From SIAJ01 sp036266155 (GTDB lineage: Bacteria; Planctomycetota; Planctomycetia; Gemmatales; Gemmataceae): a DNA stretch of 18,130 nt. Made by a program: the position numbers and the translations under genes. The stretch is from contig DATANR010000396.1 in assembly GCA_036266155.1 (NCBI GenBank), positions 1-18,130 of the forward strand. Direction: 5' to 3'. The notes beneath the pieces are model-generated. The model did not search any database, was not told the DNA's origin, and was given only the letters and a program-made list of their open reading frames with translations. Below are positions 6,654 through 13,206 of the stretch, one piece after another; the stretch's first letter is position 1, and each line of letters begins with the position of its first letter.

Positions 6654-8087
6654 TCACGCCCGAAACAGCCGACAGACTCTGCACACCAGATGAAGAGACA
6701 TGTCCGCAGGTAGGGATTCGACCCATACGGGGATGCCGCTCTCGACGGTGTAGCCCGCGTGATAAGCCCAGCGAATGACGGTCGGATCGATTGCGTTGTC
6801 CAGACAAAACTGAAGGACCTGAGCGCGAAACATGTTATCGCTCGTTCCTTCGCTTCGAAGAAATCGGTCGGCCAACTGCTGGATCTGTTCCGGTTTGAGC
6901 GGGACTTCGAACTGGAAGCCGGGATAGGGTTCGTACTGATCCAGCAGGTTGCTGAACTGCATTAGCGCCGCCGCCCCTTGCGGCAACGTCCCTTCGAGAG
7001 ATTCGACCCATCGCTCCGGGTTGGCGCTGATGGCTGTCAGCACCTGCTCAAGTCGGCTTCGAATTAAGTCGGCGGGCAAGAGCCAGCCATCGCGGACGAC
7101 GGACACGAATTCCTGCAAAGAAAGCGGGAGTTCGGCGATCGTCCGGCAGCTTTGCTTCACCGCATCGAACCAATCAACTCGATCGAAGAAGGCCGGGTTG
7201 CGCAGGGCCAGGGGTTCCAGCGAGCGGATGTCCGCACGCACTGTGCGTGCCAGGTCGCCGGCAACCGGGTCCTTCCGGCCCCAGGCAATCCAGGCGTCGA
7301 GGTCGACTAGCAATCCGAGCCAAAGCACTTCATCGTGCCTGCGCACGACGGACTGCACGTGGTCGAAGTCTTTGAGAATCGCGTCCCAAGAGTTGATACG
7401 GCACAATGTCTGCCAGCGTTTTCGGGCGAATGCCTCCAGGTCGCGAGGGGGATGGTTTCCGTTCACGAGGCGTGTTGCACGCTCCGAACGGGCCTCGCCG
7501 GGGCAATTGAGAAACTCCATTCCGTAGAGCTCGAGCAGCACGCCCGACAGGCCGGTCACTTCCATACCGCGGCACAACCAATCGGCGGCGGTCCGGTCGG
7601 GGTCGAGGGTCGGGCATGTGATCAAGAGCCAATACAGCCGGGCAAACAACTCGGGCCGCGGCACGCCTCGATCGAGTTCCGCGACAAGCGAACGATACGC
7701 CTCGCCGTCATTGTTCCGAAGAGCGCGCCTCCACAATTCGTCCACGGTGACAATGGGCGTCGACTTGAACACCGGATCGGCGACCGATTCCGGGGACGGC
7801 TCAGAGACGGGCGCAGCACGCTCGAGCGCTGGACTTTCTTCAAGCGGAAGGGGATCCGATTCATCCGGCTCAATCGTCCGAAAGAACATGGAGTAGCGTT
7901 GGAGGAACTCGAATGCCTCACGAATTCGGCGGAAATGCTCCGGATGGTGTTCCGGCTTGAAGACGCGAATGAGCTTGGTGTACGCCCGGCGCAAGTCGCG
8001 TGGGTCAACGCCGCGGTCAACGCCGAGGATTTCGTGCGCTTCCTTTGGCCACTGGGCCAGATCGTCGGGCAGGTGGCTGCTGTTCAC
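6654..8087 (-). CDS. J-domain-like protein with HPD replaced by KPE
   Basis: This 477-aa protein has an N-terminal J-domain-like segment (about residues 15-65): EILGVDRGVDPRDLRRAY, then TKLIRVFKPEHHPEHF, then RRIREAFEFL. Helices II and III align with DnaJ, but the HPD tripeptide that stimulates Hsp70 ATPase reads Lys44-Pro45-Glu46. An acidic, proline-rich linker follows (about 70-110), then about 360 residues of helical sequence with no recognised domain and no membrane segment. The start is GTG at 8087, whose bases overlap the TGA of the upstream gene (GTGA), so translation is probably coupled. It is third in the hscC operon and its length is like that of the E. coli HscC partner J proteins DjlB/DjlC. 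Inferred role: specialised or non-canonical co-chaperone of the HscC homologue. Confidence 0.85.
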   Translation of the reverse strand: MNSSHLPDDLAQWPKEAHEILGVDRGVDPRDLRRAYTKLIRVFKPEHHPEHFRRIREAFEFLQRYSMFFRTIEPDESDPLPLEESPALERAAPVSEPSPESVADPVFKSTPIVTVDELWRRALRNNDGEAYRSLVAELDRGVPRPELFARLYWLLITCPTLDPDRTAADWLCRGMEVTGLSGVLLELYGMEFLNCPGEARSERATRLVNGNHPPRDLEAFARKRWQTLCRINSWDAILKDFDHVQSVVRRHDEVLWLGLLVDLDAWIAWGRKDPVAGDLARTVRADIRSLEPLALRNPAFFDRVDWFDAVKQSCRTIAELPLSLQEFVSVVRDGWLLPADLIRSRLEQVLTAISANPERWVESLEGTLPQGAAALMQFSNLLDQYEPYPGFQFEVPLKPEQIQQLADRFLRSEGTSDNMFRAQVLQFCLDNAIDPTVIRWAYHAGYTVESGIPVWVESLPADMSLHLVCRVCRLFRA

Positions 8088-9259
8088 GGTCGTGTCTGAC
8101 CGGTGGGTTGGGCGTTGCCGGCCTTGACGAATTCAATCAACAAATCCCGAATCTCAGCGACGGTCAAGCTGGCTTGTCCGAGTTGTGCTTGGATGGCGAG
8201 TTGCTTCGCGTTCAGGGAAGCATTGGCAGGGCCAGTGGCAGAGACGTCCAAATCCTTAAAGGAAGGTCCACTAGATCGGAGCGCCTTGAATATTATTGCT
8301 CGGTTCATCGCATCCGCGTCGGTCAACTCAGCCCGGCGACTGAGTTCACTCAAGAACCTTGCTTGGGCTACAGTGATTCGGGCTTCCGACGTCGCTGATT
8401 TGTCGGATTGCGATGTACGATTTCGATCGTCGCGTGACTTCAAGGAACTTGGAGCTTCTATGTCCGTGATCTTGCTGTAGCGACTTGGTGAGTAACTAGA
8501 CGAAGGTGAATCGGTCGTGTGCCGGCCCAACTTCGTGAGCCCGCTGCAAATCATCAGGCACACCGGAATAACTGCCCATCCCCACCGCCAATTGTTGCCG
8601 CCGGACGACGAGGCTTCCGATTCTCGACGCGGCCGCGGCCTTGGGATTTCACGCAGGGGCACCACCACCGGACGGCCAATCGCCAACGAGTCCAGGAGGC
8701 CGTGTTCGATTTTCTCAAGTTCCGGGTGCTTACGCAGCAGCGACCGCGCGGCGCCGGCCCAGGCAAACATAGGGACCAGTTGCATCCGCCGGCGGGCGCG
8801 ATCAATGGGTTTGAGCGGATAAAGTTCGACCACCGCCTCGGTCAGTTGGCGCTCGTCGTCGTTGTCAAACTGCGTGGGAGCCGTGAAATTGAGCCCGCCG
8901 CTCAATGATTGCAAACGCGCGGCCAGACGCGGATGCCGATCGACTTCGTTCCGCAGTTCCGTCCATTTCGTTGTTCGGTCATTCGGCGACAGATCCCAAT
9001 ACGTTTCGGCAAAACGTTCGATTTCGCCAGAGAGTTCCGCCTCGATGGCCGGTGCGAGGGCGGCTTCCACGACGGGGCCGCGCATGATCAATCCCATCTC
9101 GGCCGCCGCCGCACGCTCGGCGGGTGAAGGGATCAGGCCGGACGCGTTGACGCGATTGAGGAACGCCGCCCGTGCCTGTTCGACGCTTGCGTCGGGCTCG
9201 AGCCCAAGGGCGCGTCCCGCAACGGCTCGACTTCGCTGGATGGCCGCGGCGTCCATCAT
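8084..9259 (-). CDS. Single-pass membrane protein of the hscC operon
   Basis: This 391-aa protein has no family I can name. Residues about 12-55 (RALGLEPDASVEQARAAF and onward) resemble the first two helices of a J domain, with no HPD. Residues 60-200 are mostly helical. One membrane segment lies at about 223-243 (RWGWAVIPVCLMICSGLTKL), preceded by an Arg/Pro-rich stretch (203-212) and followed by a Ser-rich, probably disordered linker (250-290) and a helical C-terminus. The basic stretch suggests the N-terminal part is cytoplasmic. The ATG at 9259 (or the next codon, 9256) overlaps the hscC stop as ATGA, and its own stop overlaps the GTG of the J-like gene. It probably anchors or regulates the Hsp70 system at the membrane. 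Confidence 0.8.
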   Translation of the reverse strand: MMDAAAIQRSRAVAGRALGLEPDASVEQARAAFLNRVNASGLIPSPAERAAAAEMGLIMRGPVVEAALAPAIEAELSGEIERFAETYWDLSPNDRTTKWTELRNEVDRHPRLAARLQSLSGGLNFTAPTQFDNDDERQLTEAVVELYPLKPIDRARRRMQLVPMFAWAGAARSLLRKHPELEKIEHGLLDSLAIGRPVVVPLREIPRPRPRRESEASSSGGNNWRWGWAVIPVCLMICSGLTKLGRHTTDSPSSSYSPSRYSKITDIEAPSSLKSRDDRNRTSQSDKSATSEARITVAQARFLSELSRRAELTDADAMNRAIIFKALRSSGPSFKDLDVSATGPANASLNAKQLAIQAQLGQASLTVAEIRDLLIEFVKAGNAQPTGQTRP

Positions 9260-10998
9260 TCGGCATCTCCTTCAGCCGACTCATCCGCGTCGAAGCGGCT
9301 CAAAAACTGTTCGAGCGCCTCGCGATTGGAAGTGATCGCCTCCGCGTCTTGCATGCCCAGCGCCGCTTCGAAGGCGTCGAGCAGGCTGGCCAGCCATTCA
9401 CGCTGATCGTTGCCGAGTTCCTGATAGAGACGTTCAGCTCGGCGCAGCAGATAACGATTGACCGCCTCCTCGCGCGGATGCGTCTTGAGCTTGGCCATGT
9501 CGCGGACGGCATCACGAATCTGCGCCGCCGTCAGCCCACCACGCGCGTGTCGCGTGATGACCGTGGACACCTTGCGCTTGGTGGCCATCACGGTTGCTTC
9601 CACTTCGAGAACGCCGTTCAGGTCGTAGGTAAAGCGAACCTCGATATCCTGACCCGCCGGACCGACGGGGATGCCCGTGACCTCCAGCTTGCCCAGCAGC
9701 AGATTGTCCTCAACCCGGCGACTCTCGCCCTGATAGACCTGGAGCAAAATGCTGGTCTGATTCGCATCCAGAGTCGAGTAAGTCTCGGCTCGACTGACGG
9801 GGATGACGGTGTTGCGTTCGATGATCGGCGAAAAATAGCCGCCACGCCGATCGTGGCCGAGCTTCTTGGAAATCTCGACGCCGAGCGTGAACGGGCAGAC
9901 GTCCGTGACGACCATGTCTTCGAGTGCCGCATCACGCGCGAACAAACCGGCCTGAACCGCGGCGCCGAGAGCCACGACCTCGTCGGGATTGATGCGTTGT
10001 TTCGGCGCCTTGCCGAGCAACTGCGTCACGCGTTCTACGACGAACGGCATGCGCGTCGCCCCGCCGACCAGCAGCACCTCGCCGACGTCCTCACGGCGAA
10101 GGCGTGCATCGCCCAATACGCGACGGATCGGTAACTCCACGCGGTTCAGGATGTGCGACACCCATTGCTCGAGTTGGCTCCGCTCGACGGTGATCTCCGG
10201 CGACTTGTCAGTCAATTCGCCCTTGCGATCCGGGACGCGGATCGTCGCGGTTGCCTCGCGGCTGAGTCGAATCTTGGCGGTTTCGCACAGTTGAATCAAC
10301 CGGCTCACCTGCAATGGCGCGTCGACTTCCGCACGTTCGAAGGCCTGGCCGGCCCGATCGAGCACGCGGGCGGCCAATGCCCGAGTAAAGTCCTCTCCGC
10401 CGAGCGCACTCTCACCGGACGATGCCTTTACTTCCAGTGCGCCTTCGAACAGATCAACGAGGGAAACGTCGAACGTGCCGCCGCCGAGGTCAAAGATCAT
10501 CAACGTCTTGTCGTCGGACGTTTCGTGGAAGCCATAGGCTATCGCCGCGGCTGTCGGCTCGTTGAGAATCCGCTCGACCTCGAGCCCCGCGATCTTGCCG
10601 GCAGCGAGCGTCGCTTTGCGTTGCCGATCGTTGTAGTACGCCGGCACCGTGACCACCGCCCGCGTGACCTCGGTCTTGAAGTGGGCTTCCGCGTCGGCCT
10701 TGAGCGAGCGCAGCACCAGGCTCGACAACTCCTCCGGGCCGAACTCTCGGCTGCCGATCTTGGCCGTCCAGTCGGTGCCCATGTGCCGCTTGAAGAGCGA
10801 CGCCGTCCGCTCCGGATGACTGACACGAAGTTCCTTGGCCGCGGCCCCGACCAGCAACTTGCCATCCTCGTCAATGCCGACGACCGACGGTGTCAGCGTT
10901 GTGCCGAGTGCATTGGGAATTAGGCGCGGCCCGTCGGCCGTCATGTGGGCGGCGGCGCTGTTGGTTGTGCCAAGATCGATGCCGATGATGGGGCTCAT
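9256..10998 (-). CDS. hscC: HscC-family Hsp70 chaperone
   Basis: This 580-aa Hsp70 shows phosphate-1 motif GIDLGTTNS (6-14), AAAIAYG after NEPT (146-156), phosphate-2 FDLGGGTFDVS (169-179) and adenosine motif VGGATRMP (311-318). Several stretches match E. coli HscC rather than DnaK: SHPERTASLFKR, ELSSLVLRSLK, and FSPIIERNTVIPVSRAETYS. The interdomain linker reads MVVTD (362-366) instead of DnaK's VLLLD, as in HscC. The lid is short and there is no DnaK-like disordered tail. HscC proteins are specialised Hsp70s with fast nucleotide exchange, not general folding chaperones. It is first in a three-gene operon with overlapping junctions, and no GrpE or DnaJ is present. No ribosome site precedes the ATG at 10998. 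Confidence 0.93.
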   Translation of the reverse strand: MSPIIGIDLGTTNSAAAHMTADGPRLIPNALGTTLTPSVVGIDEDGKLLVGAAAKELRVSHPERTASLFKRHMGTDWTAKIGSREFGPEELSSLVLRSLKADAEAHFKTEVTRAVVTVPAYYNDRQRKATLAAGKIAGLEVERILNEPTAAAIAYGFHETSDDKTLMIFDLGGGTFDVSLVDLFEGALEVKASSGESALGGEDFTRALAARVLDRAGQAFERAEVDAPLQVSRLIQLCETAKIRLSREATATIRVPDRKGELTDKSPEITVERSQLEQWVSHILNRVELPIRRVLGDARLRREDVGEVLLVGGATRMPFVVERVTQLLGKAPKQRINPDEVVALGAAVQAGLFARDAALEDMVVTDVCPFTLGVEISKKLGHDRRGGYFSPIIERNTVIPVSRAETYSTLDANQTSILLQVYQGESRRVEDNLLLGKLEVTGIPVGPAGQDIEVRFTYDLNGVLEVEATVMATKRKVSTVITRHARGGLTAAQIRDAVRDMAKLKTHPREEAVNRYLLRRAERLYQELGNDQREWLASLLDAFEAALGMQDAEAITSNREALEQFLSRFDADESAEGDAE

Positions 10999-11202
10999 GC
11001 TGGACGATCGCGTGTTTCACGGTGATGTACGTATTCTGACGCGAGGGACGCCGGATGACCAGTGGCGACTATTAGCTGTGTCGGCTCCGGCTTGCCCGAC
11101 GCAGCCGTGTCGGATAGACGGTCTAATAAGCATTGCCACCGATTCGAGCGACGTTGGGCGCGACCGGCTGATTGATTCCAATCCACTGAGTGGCCAGGGA
11201 AC

Positions 11203-11207
11203 AGGAG
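11203..11207 (+). promoter_or_regulatory. Ribosome binding site that selects a TTG start
   Basis: AGGAG ends 7 nt before the TTG at 11215. The first in-frame ATG (11239) is much too far away, so this site supports the TTG start. Confidence 0.65.
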
Positions 11208-11214
11208 AACGAGA

Positions 11215-11787
11215 TTGGATTGGCCCTACGAGTTTCAAATGACTGTTCGCGACTCGTTTGCGTATCTAGAGCCGCTTGGCTACAAACCAAAGTTCAAGCG
11301 CGATGGCGATTGGTACGCCCGAGTTACCTATCAGAATTGGGCTGGCGACACGATCATGATTGCCGCCTGTCCGCAGCGGTCTGAATGCGATGTCGAACTA
11401 ACTCACCGAGAAAATGATTCGGTCAGCCTGCGTGAACTCGAACAGGTTTTTCCGGATCAAAGAGGACCCAGGCAGAAGTACAGCATTTTCGACACGGCCG
11501 CCGATCCGCACATTCTGCAGATCTTTGTGTCGACGCTGGCCGAGCAACTCCGACCTGTCGCCACACCACTCATCGAAAACAGCAGTGCGTGGGGGCGTGT
11601 GGCCGAGTGGCGACACAGAGAAGAGCTTGGCGATCAAGTTGCCGAACTGGAACTTGAAATCTCGGAGGCGTTCAAGGAGGAGCGATGGAACGACGTGATC
11701 GCATTTGCGCGTGTGTTGGGCCCGGCGATTAGCCAGGTCGATCAGAAGCGATTGGAGATCGCCCAAAAGCGGCTGCGAGACAAGTAA
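11215..11787 (+). CDS. Hypothetical protein, 190 aa, divergent from hscC
   Basis: I do not recognise this protein. The start is a TTG at 11215, supported by AGGAG at 11203-11207; the alternative ATG at 11239 would remove only eight residues. Residues 1-125 look like a mixed alpha/beta domain rich in aromatics (YLEPLGYKPKFKRDGDWYAR). The last 50 residues form a strongly helical, charged segment (ELELEISEAFKEERWNDVIAFARVLG) that could be a coiled coil or a single TPR-like pair. There is no signal peptide or membrane segment, so it is probably cytosolic. It is transcribed away from hscC across a 216-bp gap and may share its regulatory region. The size and fold style recall small immunity or adaptor proteins, but no motif confirms that. 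Confidence 0.75.
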   Translation: MDWPYEFQMTVRDSFAYLEPLGYKPKFKRDGDWYARVTYQNWAGDTIMIAACPQRSECDVELTHRENDSVSLRELEQVFPDQRGPRQKYSIFDTAADPHILQIFVSTLAEQLRPVATPLIENSSAWGRVAEWRHREELGDQVAELELEISEAFKEERWNDVIAFARVLGPAISQVDQKRLEIAQKRLRDK

Positions 11788-11803
11788 CTTGCGTCAGTGA
11801 CAA

Positions 11804-11832
11804 TGCAAAGTAATTGTCCAATGCGCTTTGCA
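11804..11832 (+). terminator. Hairpin after the 190-aa gene, weak terminator candidate
   Basis: TGCAAAG (11804-11810) pairs with CTTTGCA (11826-11832), a 7-bp stem with a 15-nt loop, 17 nt after the TAA stop. No T-run follows, so the terminator role rests only on position. Confidence 0.3.
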
Positions 11833-11912
11833 AGGATGCTGCTGCACGGCAGCGACGTGCGTTCCATAGTAACAACGTTCCCAGTTGGCGGAGCTTTCAG
11901 AGGGTTCTGGCA

Positions 11913-12064
11913 CTAGAATTGAAATCCTGAGTTTTCAACCCATCTCCTTTGCGGGCATGGGGATGGGCGCAGAAACTCAGGCAGAGATGGTCAACCCCAG
12001 TGTGTGTGTTGGCCATCTCTCAATTCTGGATGAAACGAATTCGTCGCGCGCCGAACTGTTTCAT
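11913..12064 (+). ncRNA. Candidate structured RNA: three-way junction plus adjoining hairpin
   Basis: Closing helix P1 pairs 11913-11922 with 12020-12029 (10 bp). Inside it, P2 pairs 11926-11934 with 11973-11981 (9 bp), then after an internal loop 11939-11947 with 11959-11967 (9 bp). P3 pairs 11984-11995 with 12008-12019 (12 bp, 12-nt loop). Joining segments are only 0-3 nt. P4 (12030-12036 with 12058-12064, 7 bp) abuts P1 with no gap. P1, P2 and P3 each contain one non-Watson-Crick pair, and all three are U-G on the + strand (A-C if the minus strand were transcribed). Compact nesting and wobble polarity argue for a + strand RNA, either a leader of the lipoprotein gene 50 bp downstream or a stand-alone small RNA. 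A mobile palindromic DNA element is the alternative. I match it to no known RNA family. Confidence 0.45.
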
Positions 12065-12114
12065 TGAAAACATGTCCAATGGATGCCTAACGCCAAAGCG
12101 ATCGAGTAATCCAA

Positions 12115-12612
12115 ATGAAACACCGCATCGCAAATCTGTCGATCATGATTGCTGCCATTGCAGCCCTTTCAGCTTGTTCAAAACAATCGGGGCAGTCGGC
12201 GAATGAGTCTGAGTCCAAGGCCAACCTCCCCGTCGTCAAGCTTACCATTCGGGAAGCGGTCGTGAGCGTGTCGATGCCGAACGCGATGACGAAGAGTTCC
12301 GGCGGGAACACGGAGGGCTTCGAGAACAAGGCGAAATTCGAAGTCAGTAGTGCGACACCCGACGGGGAGCAGAAGTTCCTCCTGCGCGGTACTCATGCTC
12401 ACTTCAGCAACGACGCGAAAGTCCCCGCGGACAAGCGCGGCACATTCACGGTGACCGCCGAATCTGAGGGCAGCATCCGGGCCATGTTCGGCATCGATTG
12501 TCCAGTGCCCGTCAAAGTTTTGCTGGATGGCAATGAGGTGACTGTCCCCGTGGAACTCACTCCCGGAAAACATCAACTGAGCGTCGCCGGGCGCTTGCAA
12601 CCCAAGACGTGA
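12115..12612 (+). CDS. Small secreted lipoprotein, unknown function
   Basis: This 165-aa protein has a lipoprotein signal peptide: MKHR, a hydrophobic core, and lipobox LSAC with the modified cysteine at residue 21. The mature N-terminus is a Ser/Gln/Glu-rich spacer (22-36). The remaining 130 residues look like beta-rich domains: VVKLTIREAVVSVSMPNAM, FEVSSATPDGEQKFLLRGTHAHF, and a terminal module ending LTPGKHQLSVAGRLQP, which resembles a small Ig-like or PEGA-like strand pattern. The product is probably anchored in a membrane facing the periplasm. I recognise no family. No Shine-Dalgarno sequence is seen, and the structured element 11913-12064 lies just upstream and may be its leader. The VOC gene follows about 20 bp after the stop. 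Confidence 0.75.
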   Translation: MKHRIANLSIMIAAIAALSACSKQSGQSANESESKANLPVVKLTIREAVVSVSMPNAMTKSSGGNTEGFENKAKFEVSSATPDGEQKFLLRGTHAHFSNDAKVPADKRGTFTVTAESEGSIRAMFGIDCPVPVKVLLDGNEVTVPVELTPGKHQLSVAGRLQPKT

Positions 12613-12620
12613 CCGCGAGC

Positions 12621-12625
12621 AGAGG
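12621..12625 (+). promoter_or_regulatory. Ribosome binding site favouring the second VOC ATG
   Basis: AGAGG ends 8 nt before the ATG at 12634 but only 2 nt before the ATG at 12628, so the later ATG is the better start. Confidence 0.5.
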
Positions 12626-12633
12626 TCATGAAC

Positions 12634-13059
12634 ATGGACGACGGCAGCGGTCTTTTCGGATGCAGGCCAGTTCTCTGTGTCGAGAGCGTCGCACGCAGCA
12701 TTGCGTACTACGTCCAATGTCTTGGCTTTCGGCTCGGCTTGACCTGGTCGGGTCGCGAACAACGGTTCCTCCACCCGCACGAAGCAACGGAGCCGGATTT
12801 CGCCATCATCGGGCGGGGCCAGGTGCAATTCATGCTTTCGCAGAAAAGCCAGGGGCCGCCCGGCATCTGGCTGCATCTCGATGTCCACACGCCGGAACAG
12901 CTCGACTCGCTGTACGAGGAATGGACGCGGAACACCGCGAACATCATTGAGCCGCCGTCCATCCGCCCGTGGGGCATGTATGAAATGCGCGTGCAGGACC
13001 TCGATAGCCACATGCTAAGAGTGTCGGCGCCGCCGCGGACTGCAAAAGGCGCTTCGTAG
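12634..13059 (+). CDS. VOC-fold (glyoxalase/bleomycin-resistance-like) protein
   Basis: This 141-aa protein (143 aa if begun at 12628) shows the paired beta-alpha-beta pattern of the vicinal oxygen chelate family. A first half, RPVLCVESVARSIAYYVQCLGFRLGL, gives the strand-helix 'YY..LGF' signature. A second half, WLHLDVHTPEQLDSLYEEW followed by WGMYEMRVQDLDSHMLRVS, carries the typical 'D.D.H..R' ending. Candidate metal ligands are the His in WLHLDV and the Glu in MYEMRV. One such domain is short, so it would act as a homodimer. Relatives include glyoxalase-, dioxygenase- and antibiotic-binding proteins; the substrate cannot be told. It follows the lipoprotein by about 20 bp and is probably co-transcribed. 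Its last two codons and TAG stop lie inside a hairpin repeat, which suggests the original C-terminus was altered by an insertion. Confidence 0.87.
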   Translation: MDDGSGLFGCRPVLCVESVARSIAYYVQCLGFRLGLTWSGREQRFLHPHEATEPDFAIIGRGQVQFMLSQKSQGPPGIWLHLDVHTPEQLDSLYEEWTRNTANIIEPPSIRPWGMYEMRVQDLDSHMLRVSAPPRTAKGAS

Positions 13060-13131
13060 CTGGATTCGTGAGAATTCAGTTTTTGGTCCGTGCAAGCGCC
13101 CTGAATTCTTACGAATCCAGCTACGAAAGCG
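13050..13131. repeat. Long near-perfect hairpin overlapping the VOC stop
   Basis: Arms 13053-13079 and 13101-13127 pair over 27 bp with a single non-Watson-Crick position (13070-13110, G-T). Three more pairs (13050-13052 with 13129-13131) follow a one-base bulge. The loop is 21 nt. The VOC stop (13057-13059) lies in the left arm. It may terminate transcription between the VOC and TolC genes, although no T-run follows the right arm. Length and near-perfection suggest a mobile or dispersed palindromic repeat, not a simple terminator. Confidence 0.85.
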
Positions 13132-13206
13132 ACTGCCTTCCGGTTTTAGTCCCGTCGTTCACGCACCCGATACTAACCGGAGAGTCCGCCGCATTCGGGG
13201 GGTCGG

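Larger units (their letters stand above)
11788..12114. other. 327-bp gene-free stretch with nested inverted repeats
   Basis: This stretch is less GC-rich than its surroundings and has no reading frame with convincing codon use. It holds a weak hairpin after the 190-aa gene (11804-11832) and a multi-helix element (11913-12064), listed separately. The last 50 bases before the lipoprotein ATG show no clear Shine-Dalgarno sequence. Confidence 0.7.

Noticed and set aside
7335..8099. A 254-codon open frame on the + strand
   Set aside because: It is antisense to the J-like gene, which has a recognisable domain and coupled start; the + strand translation shows no domain.
10999..11214. Heat-shock control site (CIRCE-type) or sigma-32-like promoter before hscC
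   Set aside because: I looked for the CIRCE inverted repeat and for clear -35/-10 pairs on both strands and found none I could support.
11885..12067. A 60-codon + strand open frame over the structured element
   Set aside because: No ribosome site, codon use unlike the neighbours, and the bases are better explained by helix pairing.
11815..12081. 9-bp direct repeats TGTCCAATG (11815-11823 and 12073-12081) flanking the structured element, like a target-site duplication
   Set aside because: The enclosed segment has no matching terminal inverted repeats, and a 9-bp repeat within about 300 bp is not unlikely by chance.
12085..12091. GCCTAAC, resembling an integron attC core (RYYYAAC)
   Set aside because: No partner GTTRRRY site at suitable spacing, no integrase and no cassette array; a 7-base match is expected by chance.
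12178..13011. A long open frame (277 codons) on the minus strand
   Set aside because: It runs antisense to the lipoprotein and the VOC-fold gene, both of which have clear family or signal features. High GC makes long antisense frames common here.
13140..13180. Inverted repeat CCGGTT / AACCGG before the TolC gene
   Set aside because: Only 6 bp of perfect pairing with a long loop; too weak to call an operator.
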